The notes: a model not told the origin generated them from the sequence alone. 64,000 nucleotides of DNA from Mycobacterium sp. 1423905.2 (GCF_001673155.1 NZ_LZLE01000259.1:1-64000); one strand, 5' to 3'; positions 34,262 to 44,115 are shown, numbered from the stretch's first letter. Translations and numbers: made by a program.

Positions 34262-34588
34262 GTGTCGCGGTCGGACAGCCCGAGGGAATTGGGTGACAAA
34301 AGCGACCGAGACCTCGTCGAATCGGTTCTCCGCGACTTAAGCGAAGCGGCCGACAAATGGGAGGCACTCGTCGCGGAAGCCGAAACCGTCACCTACAGCG
34401 TGGACCTTGGAGATATTCACGCTGTTGCAAATTCCGACGGTCGGTTGCTCAAGTTGACGCTGCATCCCAGCGTGATGACCGGCTACGCCCATGGCGAGCT
34501 GGCCGACAGGTTGAATACAGCGATCGCAGCGCTGCGAGAGGAGGCAGAGGCCGAGAATCAGGCACGGTACGGCGGCCATCTGCAGTGA
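34262..34588 (+). CDS. YbaB/EbfC-like protein (EspL-like)
   Basis: A 108-residue protein with the YbaB/EbfC fold: an N-terminal helix (DLVESVLRDLSEAADKWEALVAEAE), a short beta sheet with SDGRLLKLTLHPSVM, and a C-terminal helix (ELADRLNTAIAALREEAEAENQARYG). Some ESX loci carry such a protein (EspL of ESX-1), which stabilises secreted Esp proteins there. The GTG at 34262 is the only reasonable start. It lies 43 bases before eccB. Confidence 0.82.
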   Translation: MSRSDSPRELGDKSDRDLVESVLRDLSEAADKWEALVAEAETVTYSVDLGDIHAVANSDGRLLKLTLHPSVMTGYAHGELADRLNTAIAALREEAEAENQARYGGHLQ

Positions 34589-34631
34589 CGTCGGTGATGC
34601 GGATAGCGGCATATCCCGCATCGGAAGGAGA

Positions 34632-36134
34632 ATGACTGTGCCACTCAATCTGTCCAATCGGGATCAGAATTCGGGGCACCTGTTTTATAACCGGCGGTTG
34701 CGTGCGGCCATTACGCGGTTCTCCGTCCGCATGAAGCATGACGACCGTAAGCAACAAGCGGCGGTCGTGTTGTCGATCGTCTTGGTCCTTATCGGCGCCG
34801 GCTGGATGGCTCTGTTGCACATCATGAAGCCGGCGGGCCTGATCGGTCAGTCGGCCGTCATCGGTAACCGCGACACCGGCGCTGTCTACGCCAGGATCAA
34901 CGGACGGCTGTACCCCGCGCTCAATCTGACGTCGGCGCGACTGGCGGTGGGCAACGCCGCCGCGCCCGCCTGGGTCACCGCCGGCGAAATCACCAAGTAC
35001 CCGACCGGGCCGATGATCGGCATACCGGGTGTTCCCGACAGCCTTCCCGTCGTCAGTAGTGCGGTGTCGGCATGGTCGATCTGTGACACCGCGGCAACTC
35101 GAGGCAGCGGCACGGCGCCGGTGGTGACATCCATAGCTGGCCAACTCCTCCCGATGGGCAGGGCCGTCGCGCTGGGGACCAGGCAAGCCGTGCTGGTGAC
35201 CCACAAAGGCGGGACGTACGTCATCTGGGGCAGTCAACGGTCGCGCATCGACCCGACGGACCGGTCGGTCACCTTCAATCTCGGCCTCGACCCCGGCGTC
35301 ACATACCCGATCGAGATTTCCAATGCCCTTTTCGATGCGCTGCCAGCAACGGAACCCCTTGTGCTGCCGGCCATCCCAGAGGCCGGAGCGCCGTCGCGGT
35401 GGCTACCCGAAGACAAGGTCGGCAGCGTGCTGGAATCACGCGACGCCAGCGGCACGGTCAACGGCTTCTACGTGTTGCTGCCCGGCGGAGTGCAGAAGAT
35501 CAGCGCCTTTGTCGCCGACCTACTCCGCACCGGCAACTCTCAAGGGTCCACCGCCCCAACCCTGGTACCTCCGGACAAATTGATCCACATCCCTGTTGTC
35601 GATGTCCTCAATGTCGACTACTACCCGTCGGGGAAGCTGGAATTCGTTGACACCAAGGCCAATCCGGTGACCTGCGTCGGGTGGGAGAAGCAGTCCGGTG
35701 ACCCGCAGGCCCGGATCACCACCTTCACCGGCCGAGGACTGCCGGTGCCGATCAGCATGGACTCCCGCCTGGTGCATCTGGTCCGCGACGACCGCAATCC
35801 CGACTCGGCCGAGGCTCACCAGACCCTGGTCTTGCCGGGCGCGGCCAACTTCGTCACCAGCACCAGCGGAGTCGCCGCGGCGGACAGCCGCGAAAGCCTG
35901 TATTGGCTATCGCCGCAAGGCGTTCGGTACGGCATCCAGTCGGAACAACGGACCTTGCAGGCACTCGGACTCGATCCGCGCCTGGCGGTGCAAGCGCCCT
36001 GGCCATTGCTGCGGACGTTTGCCCCCGGTCCGGCCATCAGTCGTGACGCGGCATTGGTCGCGCGCGACGCCGTCCCGGCTGGTGGCGCGGTGGCGCCGCT
36101 GCCCGACGCAAACGACCCAAGCGTCGGGGGTTAG
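34632..36134 (+). CDS. eccB: Type VII secretion membrane protein EccB (ESX-2-like)
   Basis: A 500-residue component of the ESX inner-membrane complex. The N-terminal cytosolic segment (LSNRDQNSGHLFYNRRLRAA) is followed by one transmembrane helix (about 43-64) and a large periplasmic domain with the EccB repeats; Cys151 and Cys348 are placed like the conserved disulfide pair of EccB1. As I recall the EccB2 sequence (Rv3895c), the N-terminus and many internal blocks are far closer to it than to EccB1. An AGGAG ribosome binding site precedes the ATG. eccC begins two bases after the stop. EccD, EccE and MycP, the usual partners, are not encoded nearby. Confidence 0.94.
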   Translation: MTVPLNLSNRDQNSGHLFYNRRLRAAITRFSVRMKHDDRKQQAAVVLSIVLVLIGAGWMALLHIMKPAGLIGQSAVIGNRDTGAVYARINGRLYPALNLTSARLAVGNAAAPAWVTAGEITKYPTGPMIGIPGVPDSLPVVSSAVSAWSICDTAATRGSGTAPVVTSIAGQLLPMGRAVALGTRQAVLVTHKGGTYVIWGSQRSRIDPTDRSVTFNLGLDPGVTYPIEISNALFDALPATEPLVLPAIPEAGAPSRWLPEDKVGSVLESRDASGTVNGFYVLLPGGVQKISAFVADLLRTGNSQGSTAPTLVPPDKLIHIPVVDVLNVDYYPSGKLEFVDTKANPVTCVGWEKQSGDPQARITTFTGRGLPVPISMDSRLVHLVRDDRNPDSAEAHQTLVLPGAANFVTSTSGVAAADSRESLYWLSPQGVRYGIQSEQRTLQALGLDPRLAVQAPWPLLRTFAPGPAISRDAALVARDAVPAGGAVAPLPDANDPSVGG

Positions 36135-36136
36135 AC

Positions 36137-39100
36137 ATGTCCAAGCGGGGTTTCGTCCGGGGCAAACGCACACCACCGCCCGCCGTTCCGCCGGTGCGAG
36201 TGGCGGTCGCCGCGCCGCTCGCACTTCCCGAACGCGAACCACGCAACATCCTGTTGATGATCGCCTTGCCGGCGCTGCTGATCGGGATCATCGGCACGTT
36301 GGTAGTGATGTACGCCTCCGGTATCCGGACGTTGCAGTCGGGCTTCTTCCCGATGATTGGTTTGGTCGGGTTCGGCGCGCTGATGTTCGGCGGCCGATTC
36401 GGGCGCGGACGCCGAATCAGTTGGGGCGAACAGGAAAAGCAGCGCCGCAGCTATCTGCGCCAGCTCGACGAGGATCGTGAAGAGGTGCAACGGGCCGCGC
36501 AGGAGCAACGTCGCAGCCAGTCGTTCCTCCATGCCGATCCGCACAAGCTGGACACCGTGATCGGCGGTCCGCGCATGTGGGAGCGCCGCCCGGCGGACGC
36601 CGATTTCCTGGACGTCCGATTAGGCATCGGGGTGCAGCAAGCCAGTGAATCGGCGGTCACGTTGCAATGGCCTGACGTCCCCGTAGGGGAGGAGCTCGAA
36701 CCGGTCACCGGCGGTGCGCTACGGGACTTCATTCTCGAGCAGAGCAAGATCCGCGGCATCGGCAAGGTGCTCAGCCTGCGGTCCAAGCCCGGATTCAGCT
36801 TCATCGCCGACGATCCGAGTGAATTGCACGCTCTGGCAAGGGCAATCATGTGTTCGCTCGCGGTCTATCACAGCCCCAGCGACGTCAAGCTGTTGGTGGT
36901 CACCCGCCACCCGGAAGCGTGGTCGTGGCTGGTGTGGCTCCCGCACAACCAGCACGACGAGATGTTCGACGCGTGCGGGCTGCGGCGACTGGTGTTCACT
37001 TCGCCCACCGAGTTGGAAGAGGCCCTCGACGCCGATCTCCACCGCAAGGGGCGCGGACCCTGGACCCCACCGGTCGGGGCGAGCCCTTCGTCGATGCCGT
37101 CTGCCATGGAGTCGCCGACCGCAGTTTCACTCGGTCCGCACTGGGTCATCGTCGACGACAACGTAGGCACTCCCGAGCAATGGGAGGGCGTGACCGGACA
37201 AAAGGGCATGGCCGGCATCACCGTGCTGCGGCTGGCGACGCGGGTCGGCGTCGGCGTCGGATTCGCCGACGAGAACCAGCGTTTCACGCTGCGCGAAGGC
37301 AGGTTGATACATCGCGGCACCTTCTACGCGGTTGCCGATCTGCTTGCCAACAGCACGGCCAGCCGGTACGCCCGGGCGCTGGCCCGTTGGTCTCCGATGA
37401 CCGCCGGAGAACTTTCCGATACCGACAGCCAAGGTGGCGAGTTGTTGCGCGCGTTGGGGATCAGCGACCCGCGATCGCTCGACGTCGAACGCCTGTGGGC
37501 GGAAAGTCGCGGCCGTGGTGACCCTAAGTGGGCCATGGTGCCGGTCGGCGTCAAGCAAGGCGGCGAGCTGCAGTATGTGATTCTGCGCGCCAAGGACTTC
37601 GGCGGCTACGGCTTCCACTCGGTGGTGATCGGCACGTCCGGATCGGGCAAGTCCGAGTACTTCTTGTCGCTGTGCAGTGGGATTGCCCTCACCCATTCGC
37701 CGGAGACGTTCATCGTCATCTTCGTCGACATGAAGTTCGAATCCGCCGCTCAAGATCTGCAAGGCTTCCCGCACGTCGCGGGCTCGCTGTCCAATCTCGG
37801 CAAGGACGACCGGCATTTGGCCGAGCGGATGCGCAAGGCGATCAACGGTGAAATCGCGCGCCGGTACCGGCTTTTCAAAGAGGCCGGGGCGCGTGACGCC
37901 AACGAGTACGAAGAGATGCGGCTGGCCGGGCGGGATTTGGAGGCGGTGCCGATCTTGTTGGTGATCATCGACGAATACCTCGAGTTGTTCATTCACCACC
38001 CGGAGTGGATCGATCTGGTCATCCATATCGGGCAGGAGGGCCGCGGCTGTAACGTCTTTTTCACCCTTGGTGGTCAGCGACTGGACCTGTCGTCGCTGAG
38101 TAAGGTCAAGAGCAACATCGCCTTTCGCGTGGCGCTGCGCGCCGAGACCGCCGAAGACTCGCGTGATGTCATCGGCAGCGACGCGGCCCTGCATCTGCCC
38201 TCGAAAGAAAACGGTTATGCCCTACTGAAAGTGGGGCCGCGTGACCTCGAGCAATTCCGCTGCTTCTACGTTTCGGCCCCGTTCGTGGTGCCCAAACGGA
38301 CCGTATCCGTGGACAAGACGGTGGCGATGAGCTTCTCCCAGCCACGCTCATACACCTGGGAATACCAGCCGCTCACCGATGCTGACAGCGCGGCATTGGC
38401 GGTGGCCGACGCGCCGGAGGAACCCGACGAATTCCTCTTTCACTCTGACGGTTTCCGCAAGAAGAAACTCGTCGACGTGGTCCGCGACTCCCTGGTATCC
38501 CACGCCGCCCGGCCGCCGCACCAAATCTGGCTGCCGCCACTAGAAGTCAGCGAGCCCATCGATATGTTGGTGGCCCGCTGGCGGGGCCGGCCATGGCACG
38601 TCGACTACGGGCACAACCCAGGCCTGGTCTTTCCGGTCGGCATCGTGGACATCCCCGAAGAGCACAGCCAACGGGTGCACAGCATCGACGCCGAGATGGA
38701 CAACGTCATGGTGGTGGCCACCGCTCAGCGGGGGAAGTCGACCACACTGATGACGCTGATGTGCTCCGCGGCCTTGATGTACCGGCCCGAACGGGTCACC
38801 TTCTTCTGCATCGGGGCATCGCTGTACCCCATCGAAGATCTCCCGCACGTGGCGTCGGTGGTGAGCCCGACCGACACCGAAGGCGTATCCCGGACCATCG
38901 CCTCCATCGAAGGCCTGATCCTGGCCCGCGAGGCGTCGTTCAAGAAGTACCAGATCGACGTCTCCGAATTCCGGGAGCGACGATTCGCCGCCGACGCCCT
39001 GGGTGCCACCGACCCCGACGACAAATTCGGTGACGTGTTCCTGGTGATCGACAACTTCAGCGATCTCTACGACAAAGACGCCGCCATGGGCGAGCGGGCC

Positions 39101-40225
39101 ATCGCGATCGCCCGCCAAGGTCTGTCGTACGGTGTGCACATCATGACCAGTGCCACCGCCTGGCTGGTCGGACAGAAGCAGCAACTGGTCAACGTGTCCA
39201 ACGCGCGCATCCAGTTGCGGCTGAGCAACCCCGACGAGACCCAGATGGGTGAGGGGTTCGAGCGCAAGAAAGCCGCCCGCAACACGCTGGATCGGCCCGG
39301 GTTCGGAGTGACCAGGGACGGGCACGAACTGCTGATCGGTGCCCCAGAGGTGATCGGGCCGACCGGTGATCGGGTGCCGACGCGCGAGATCGGCCGGCTG
39401 ATCGCAGACCTGACCGGGGCGGGCCGCGTGGAAACCCTGGCCCGGCTGCCCGCACGAGTGGACCTCGACGACGTGCTGGTCGCCTTCGAGCGCAGCGCCG
39501 CAGCCGCCGATCCGTTGAACATCCCCTTCGGTATCGGAGAGACCGCGCTGCAGCCCGCGGTCCTGCCTACCCGGGTGGCACCCAACATGCTGATCGTCGG
39601 ACGTCAGTCATGCGGTAAGACAACCACTTTGGCCGTCATCGGGCAGACTATCGCGAATCGTATGACGCCCGAGCAGGCGCAGATCACCATCATCGATCCC
39701 AAGACCTCGCTGATCGGCAAGATCCGAGGGGACCATGTACGGGCTTACGCGTACACCGCCGATGACATCGACGTGGTCGTGGGTGAGTTAGCGCAGCTGC
39801 TGCGCGATCGGCTGCCGCCGTCGGGTCTGAGCCAAGAAGAATTGCTGAGACGAAGCACCTGGGAAGGGCCGCACCACTTCGTCCTGATCGACGACGAGCA
39901 CGAGCTGCGACCTCACGGGGTGGTCGGCAAGGGCGCGGCGACCGCCCCGCTGTGGGGGCTGATCGAACGCGGCCGTGAGATCGGATTGCACATCATCGCC
40001 TCGCGGCTGCCGGGTAACTGGGCCGGAGTCTCGGTAACGAACCCGTTCCTGCAGAAGATGACGGGTTCGCGTGCTCCCACTTTGTTCATGGACAACGACC
40101 CGGCAGCCGTCAAAGTGTTCGGCCGGACCAGCGCCCAGCAACTCCCGCCGGGAAGGGGCCTGTTGGTCACGACGGACGGCGTCATGGAGGGAGTCTTGGT
40201 CGCCGACCCGGGCCGAGGAAGGTGA
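36137..40225 (+). CDS. eccC: Type VII secretion ATPase EccC, fused three-domain form (ESX-2-like)
   Basis: A 1362-residue FtsK/SpoIIIE-type motor that recognises and drives export of ESX substrates. Two membrane helices lie at about 38-60 and 66-85. Domain 1 has Walker A GTSGSGKS (499-506) and Walker B IIDE (Asp612, Glu613). Domain 2 has an altered Walker A, ATAQRGKST (861-869), whose first Gly is Ala, and Walker B ending in Asp972-Asn973. Domain 3 has GRQSCGKT (1155-1162) and VLIDDE (1249-1254). A single chain holding all three ATPases is the ESX-2 to ESX-5 arrangement; ESX-1 splits it. Only domain 1 looks fully catalytic, as usual for EccC. Confidence 0.95.
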   Translation: MSKRGFVRGKRTPPPAVPPVRVAVAAPLALPEREPRNILLMIALPALLIGIIGTLVVMYASGIRTLQSGFFPMIGLVGFGALMFGGRFGRGRRISWGEQEKQRRSYLRQLDEDREEVQRAAQEQRRSQSFLHADPHKLDTVIGGPRMWERRPADADFLDVRLGIGVQQASESAVTLQWPDVPVGEELEPVTGGALRDFILEQSKIRGIGKVLSLRSKPGFSFIADDPSELHALARAIMCSLAVYHSPSDVKLLVVTRHPEAWSWLVWLPHNQHDEMFDACGLRRLVFTSPTELEEALDADLHRKGRGPWTPPVGASPSSMPSAMESPTAVSLGPHWVIVDDNVGTPEQWEGVTGQKGMAGITVLRLATRVGVGVGFADENQRFTLREGRLIHRGTFYAVADLLANSTASRYARALARWSPMTAGELSDTDSQGGELLRALGISDPRSLDVERLWAESRGRGDPKWAMVPVGVKQGGELQYVILRAKDFGGYGFHSVVIGTSGSGKSEYFLSLCSGIALTHSPETFIVIFVDMKFESAAQDLQGFPHVAGSLSNLGKDDRHLAERMRKAINGEIARRYRLFKEAGARDANEYEEMRLAGRDLEAVPILLVIIDEYLELFIHHPEWIDLVIHIGQEGRGCNVFFTLGGQRLDLSSLSKVKSNIAFRVALRAETAEDSRDVIGSDAALHLPSKENGYALLKVGPRDLEQFRCFYVSAPFVVPKRTVSVDKTVAMSFSQPRSYTWEYQPLTDADSAALAVADAPEEPDEFLFHSDGFRKKKLVDVVRDSLVSHAARPPHQIWLPPLEVSEPIDMLVARWRGRPWHVDYGHNPGLVFPVGIVDIPEEHSQRVHSIDAEMDNVMVVATAQRGKSTTLMTLMCSAALMYRPERVTFFCIGASLYPIEDLPHVASVVSPTDTEGVSRTIASIEGLILAREASFKKYQIDVSEFRERRFAADALGATDPDDKFGDVFLVIDNFSDLYDKDAAMGERAIAIARQGLSYGVHIMTSATAWLVGQKQQLVNVSNARIQLRLSNPDETQMGEGFERKKAARNTLDRPGFGVTRDGHELLIGAPEVIGPTGDRVPTREIGRLIADLTGAGRVETLARLPARVDLDDVLVAFERSAAAADPLNIPFGIGETALQPAVLPTRVAPNMLIVGRQSCGKTTTLAVIGQTIANRMTPEQAQITIIDPKTSLIGKIRGDHVRAYAYTADDIDVVVGELAQLLRDRLPPSGLSQEELLRRSTWEGPHHFVLIDDEHELRPHGVVGKGAATAPLWGLIERGREIGLHIIASRLPGNWAGVSVTNPFLQKMTGSRAPTLFMDNDPAAVKVFGRTSAQQLPPGRGLLVTTDGVMEGVLVADPGRGR

Positions 40226-40304
40226 ATCGACAGCTGGAGTGCCCGAATTTAGACTCAGACCGCTCGCTTGCGTGCCAAGCTGAGCAGCAACGTGGGAGGC
40301 AGAT

Positions 40305-40616
40305 ATGACTGGCTTTTTCGAAATGGTTCCCGGCGCCGTCGACCTGTCGGCGGCTGCAGAGGCCGGTATCAGTGAGGAAATGGCGGCCACCACCGCGGCG
40401 GGAGCCGCAGCGTTGACCGGCGTCATGCCGATGGCGTCCGATGCCGACTCGATCGAGTTCGCGGCCGCGCTCAACGCCGCCGGCGCCGCTTACCTCGCCA
40501 CGGCGGCCGAGCACGTCGGGCAGCGCGCCGGCTTCTCCGGTGCGCAAGGGCTGGCGTCCGCGACCACGGTCGCTACCGATGGGCTGAACGCGGCAGCCAC
40601 CGCACTCGGGGGGTAG
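40305..40616 (+). CDS. PE-family-like protein lacking the PE motif (PE36-like position)
   Basis: A 103-residue two-helix protein with PE-domain features (AAAEAGISEEMAATTAAGAAALTGVMPM and SIEFAAALNAAGAAYLATAAEHV). The defining Pro-Glu near residues 8-9 reads Pro-Gly (VPGAV), and no clear YxxxD/E signal follows the second helix. Position and form match PE36, the first small gene after eccC2 in the ESX-2 locus, which is atypical too. A GGAGG Shine-Dalgarno precedes the ATG. It ends eight bases before a PPE gene, the usual arrangement for a co-secreted PE-PPE pair. Confidence 0.82.
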   Translation: MTGFFEMVPGAVDLSAAAEAGISEEMAATTAAGAAALTGVMPMASDADSIEFAAALNAAGAAYLATAAEHVGQRAGFSGAQGLASATTVATDGLNAAATALGG

Positions 40617-40624
40617 CAGACGGT

Positions 40625-41800
40625 ATGCCCGACCCAAGGTGGACCGGTCCCCCAGAAGTCGTCGCCGCGATCTTCGAAGCCGGCTCGCCTGCGTCGGTGA
40701 TCGCCAACAACACCGTCTGGGTCGCCGAGACCGCCAACAAGGAGCTTTCGGCAGGCCTGTCGGCCGTCAACACCCTGGCCACCGCCGCGCAATGGCAAGG
40801 AGTCAGTGCCGTCGCGTCGATGGCGACCGCCACCGGACTCAACGCCGGACTGCAAACCCTGGTGGGCTGGACGGCCGAGAAGATCAGCATCACCCAAGCG
40901 GCCGTGGAGGCGTTCGCCGTAGCCAGGTCCTCGGTCATCCCCTCGTTGGTATCGCAGACCAACCGCGACGAGTGGGCCGTCCTCAACGCCACCAACTTCC
41001 TCGGCATCAACACTCCCGCCATCGTCGAGCGGGATTGCGAATACTTCGGGGAGCACTGGCCGCACAACTCCAGCATCGGATGGACCTACTCCGGCGCGCT
41101 GAGCGCGCTGGTGGCAGCACTGGCCGTGCCGCCGCCAGTTGCTCCGATGGGCGCGTCACCGGCCGCTCCCGCAGCGGCGGCCCAAGCCGTCGCGCAGGCG
41201 GCGGGGCAGTCCGGCATGAACGGCGCGGTGCAGGCATCGACCCAAGCCGCGCAGACGACCGCCGCACCTTCGGAAGCCACCGGCCAACTGGGCTCGCTGA
41301 TGCAGCAGCCGATGCAGATGATCTCGGGTGTCACCGAACCGCTCAAAGAGATGGCTCAGGCGCCGATGCAGGCCATGCAGGGCTTCACCAGCCTGCCGCA
41401 GAGCATGATGCAGGCCATGGGTGGGATGTTCGGTTCCGCCGGAGCGCCGAGCGCGGCCACGGTGGCCGCCGAGCCAGTGGTCGCGGCGGGCGGCGTGGCA
41501 GGAGGCGCCGCCTCAGGTGGGGGTGCGGCCGGTGTGGGGAGCTTCCCCGGTGCCGGATTGACCAGCTACACCCGTCCCACCAGCAGTTTCGAACCGGAGG
41601 CAGGCGGGCGGCCGACCAGCGTGCGGGCAGGTGTGCTGAATGCCGCTGAACTGCGCGGCCCGGTGACGTCGTCGGCTATGGGAGGTGCGCCGATGCCGGT
41701 GTCCCCGGCCGGCATGCTGGCGCGAGGCGCTGAATCGGAGAAAGAGTCGGTGACGCGCGCACGCGTCGTCGTGAACGGTGACGGCGAGCAACCGCGCTAG
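40625..41800 (+). CDS. PPE family protein (PPE69-like position)
   Basis: A 391-residue PPE protein of the ESX-linked type. The PPE motif is at residues 9-11, the WxG motif at 57-59 (WQG), and NATNFLGINTPAIVERDCEYFGEHW around 128-152 is the conserved core. After about 175 the protein is Ala-rich, with a Met/Gln-rich segment (LMQQPMQMISGV, PMQAMQGF) and a Gly-rich tail, like PPE68. It is encoded right after the PE-like gene, as PPE69 after PE36. No EsxB/EsxA-type genes follow; the next gene is on the other strand. Confidence 0.92.
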   Translation: MPDPRWTGPPEVVAAIFEAGSPASVIANNTVWVAETANKELSAGLSAVNTLATAAQWQGVSAVASMATATGLNAGLQTLVGWTAEKISITQAAVEAFAVARSSVIPSLVSQTNRDEWAVLNATNFLGINTPAIVERDCEYFGEHWPHNSSIGWTYSGALSALVAALAVPPPVAPMGASPAAPAAAAQAVAQAAGQSGMNGAVQASTQAAQTTAAPSEATGQLGSLMQQPMQMISGVTEPLKEMAQAPMQAMQGFTSLPQSMMQAMGGMFGSAGAPSAATVAAEPVVAAGGVAGGAASGGGAAGVGSFPGAGLTSYTRPTSSFEPEAGGRPTSVRAGVLNAAELRGPVTSSAMGGAPMPVSPAGMLARGAESEKESVTRARVVVNGDGEQPR

Positions 41801-41892
41801 GTCCCGGCCGGGCACGTTGGTCACGGGTGTCACTCCAACCCCTGGCCGACTAACTGCACATCGGCGACCACCCCGGGAAGAGGCCAGTGTGA

Positions 41893-42678
41893 CTACTGTG
41901 ACGCGCTTCGACCAGCGCCGGGCGGCCCGGCAAAGGCTTGCGCAATAGACAGCCACCGGCACGCATCCTCACCGTCGGCAACCAAATCCAAACGGCTCAG
42001 CGCCCGCCGCTGCGTCACCAGATAACAGAAGTCTTCGGCCGAACCGGTGACCCGCTGCGCCGCCCCCTCCGGCCCCCACACCCAGAGGTCACCAGCAGGC
42101 CCCCGCAACTCAACGCGAAACGGCTCGGTGGGCGGGGTCGCGTTGTTGACGGCGAAGGCGTAATCACGGGTGCGCACGCCCAGGTGCGCAATCGAGCGCA
42201 GTCGTTCCGTCGCGACCCGCCTGACCCCCAATGCATCGGCGACATCCAACCCATGCGCCCACGTCTCCATCAGTCGCGCCGTCGCCATCGATGCCGCGCT
42301 CATCGGCGGCCCGAACCATGGCAGTTTGCGCCCCTCAGGAACCGTGACCAACGCCTGGTGCAACTTCTCCCGGGTGATCCGCCAGTCGTTCAACAAATCA
42401 CTGGCGGGCACCGCGGCCAGGTCTTCGGCCCCAGCGTCGACGAAGCCGCCCGGATCGGCCGCAGCGGCGCTCAGCACGGCGCCGAACGCGTCCTCGTCGG
42501 TGACCGCGGTCAGTGCGACGCGGTCCGTCCACAACAAGTGCGCGATCTGATGAGCAATGGTCCAGCTCGGCGCGGGCGTCTCCGTGGCCCATTCCTCCGG
42601 CGACAGCGGAGCCACCAGCGCGTCGAGGTCCTCGCTTTCGGCGCGCAAGTCAGCGACTATCGGACCGGGTCCCGCCAT
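41893..42678 (-). CDS. Maleylpyruvate isomerase N-terminal / TIGR03084-type protein (Rv0036c-like)
   Basis: A 261-residue protein of the DinB-like mycothiol-dependent family. The N-terminal four-helix bundle contains the metal-binding His residues in [14 protein letters not shown] and in [15 protein letters not shown], followed by a small C-terminal domain ([19 protein letters not shown]). Members may use mycothiol as a cofactor or detoxify reactive compounds; the substrate is unknown. The ATG at 42678 is coupled to the stop of the upstream MFS gene (TGATG). It resumes the M. tuberculosis gene order after the ESX-like insertion. Confidence 0.9.
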   Translation of the reverse strand: MAGPGPIVADLRAESEDLDALVAPLSPEEWATETPAPSWTIAHQIAHLLWTDRVALTAVTDEDAFGAVLSAAAADPGGFVDAGAEDLAAVPASDLLNDWRITREKLHQALVTVPEGRKLPWFGPPMSAASMATARLMETWAHGLDVADALGVRRVATERLRSIAHLGVRTRDYAFAVNNATPPTEPFRVELRGPAGDLWVWGPEGAAQRVTGSAEDFCYLVTQRRALSRLDLVADGEDACRWLSIAQAFAGPPGAGRSASQ

Positions 42679-44063
42679 CACAGCCTCCCTAACTTGGCCG
42701 GTAACCCGCGCCGGCCGACAACGCTGTGCACCACCAGGCCCAGCACATAAATCCCCGAGCCGACCAGCACGAACACCGGCGCGCGCCCATCATCCGGAAT
42801 CACCGCCGCAGAAACGGTCACCGCGACGATGAACGACACCCAGAACAAGGCGTCCTGCACGGCGAAGACGTGTCCGCGCAGCGCGTCGTCGACGTCGATC
42901 TGCATCGCGGAGTCCGCGCACAGTTTGACCACCTGCCCCGCCACGCCCAGCGAGAAACCGCAGGCCACCATGACCGGCAATTGCAGCCCCGCGCCGGCGA
43001 GCTGGATGAGCGCCGCGGCCACCAGGGCACCGTTGGCCGTCGCGTAGCGGCCCCACCGGCGGATGATGATCGGAGTCAACACGTTGGCTAGAAACGCCCC
43101 TAGCCCCGTGGCCCCGAAAAACACCAGTGCGGTGCCCAATCCCGCGACGTCCGGATCTGGGAGGTGGTGCACCAGCAACAGCACCAGCAACGAGTTGATG
43201 CCGACCACCATGCGATGGGCGGCTAAACCGGAAAGCGCCGCCGCCACCGTCGGCAGCTGCACCACCGTGCGCAAACCGTGCAACCACCCGGTGATCACCG
43301 CGTACACGGCCGATCCGTGGATGGCGCGCTTGGTGTCGTCGGGCCCGAGCACCCGCGGGGCGAAGCGCAACGACAACAGCAGCGCTATCGACACCGGTAT
43401 GGCGGCGACGAAGATGACGAGCGCGGCACCCCGATCACCACCACCGCCCAGCCAGCGGGGGACCAACATGAAGTTGGCGCCGACGAAGGCGGCAACCGCA
43501 CCCGAAGCGGTCGCCACCGAGTTCATCGTGACGACCTTCTCGCGCGGCACCACATGCGGCAGCGAGGCCGACAGCCCGGACGCGACGAACCGGGCCAAGC
43601 CATTCGCCAGCAGCGCCGCGCACAGTAACAGCACATCACCGGCCCCGACGGCCAAGATGGTGCCGATGATCGCGATGAAGGCCAACCGAGCCACGTTCGC
43701 GCCGACCAGCACCAGACGCCGATCCCAGCGGTCCATCAGCGCCCCGGCGAAGGGTCCCAGCAACGAGTACGGCAAGAACAGCACGGCGAAGGCTCGGGCG
43801 ATCGCCATCGGGTCAGCGGCTCGGTCCGGGTTGAATAGGAGCGCTCCGGCCAGGCCCGCTTGAAACAGGCCATCGCCGAACTGACTTGCCATGCGCAGCT
43901 GCATGAGTCGCCAGAAGTCCGGCATACCGCGTACCGACCGCCACAGCTCGACGGGTGCGCGTGCCTGCGTGCGGCTGCGATTCAACAAAACCCACTTCCA
44001 CGATCGGGCGCAGGCAAGGCTGGTGTCGCGCTGTGCCGCCCCACCAACATTACAAATCTTCAC
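42678..44063 (-). CDS. MFS transporter (Rv0037c-like)
   Basis: A transporter of about 440-461 residues with around twelve membrane helices. MFS features include [28 protein letters not shown] in helix 1 and [23 protein letters not shown], a motif A variant with DRWDRR. It belongs to the group of unknown-substrate exporters represented by Rv0037c. The start is uncertain: GTG 44063 gives 461 residues, while an internal GTG near residue 25 would give about the M. tuberculosis length. It is divergent from the YqgE gene. Confidence 0.9.
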   Translation of the reverse strand: MKICNVGGAAQRDTSLACARSWKWVLLNRSRTQARAPVELWRSVRGMPDFWRLMQLRMASQFGDGLFQAGLAGALLFNPDRAADPMAIARAFAVLFLPYSLLGPFAGALMDRWDRRLVLVGANVARLAFIAIIGTILAVGAGDVLLLCAALLANGLARFVASGLSASLPHVVPREKVVTMNSVATASGAVAAFVGANFMLVPRWLGGGGDRGAALVIFVAAIPVSIALLLSLRFAPRVLGPDDTKRAIHGSAVYAVITGWLHGLRTVVQLPTVAAALSGLAAHRMVVGINSLLVLLLVHHLPDPDVAGLGTALVFFGATGLGAFLANVLTPIIIRRWGRYATANGALVAAALIQLAGAGLQLPVMVACGFSLGVAGQVVKLCADSAMQIDVDDALRGHVFAVQDALFWVSFIVAVTVSAAVIPDDGRAPVFVLVGSGIYVLGLVVHSVVGRRGLPAKLGRL

Positions 44064-44115
44064 CGACGGCGCTTGTTTGTGCCGGGCTTCGCGTCGCGGG
44101 TGCGATGATGGTGAG

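Noticed and set aside
34632-40225. Assignment of eccB-eccC to ESX-1 or an ESX-6-type partial duplication.
   Set aside because: EccC is a single fused chain, unlike the split EccCa/EccCb of ESX-1, and the EccB N-terminus resembles EccB2 in memory.
33077-41800. Recent horizontal transfer of the ESX-like cassette.
   Set aside because: No integrase, transposase, plasmid or tRNA-linked repeat flanks it, and base and codon use look like the neighbours; an old duplication is simpler.
40226-41892. Searched for EsxA/EsxB-type WXG100 genes around PE and PPE.
   Set aside because: The gaps 40226-40304 and 41801-41892 are too short, and no WxG frame of about 95 codons is seen apart from the PPE itself.
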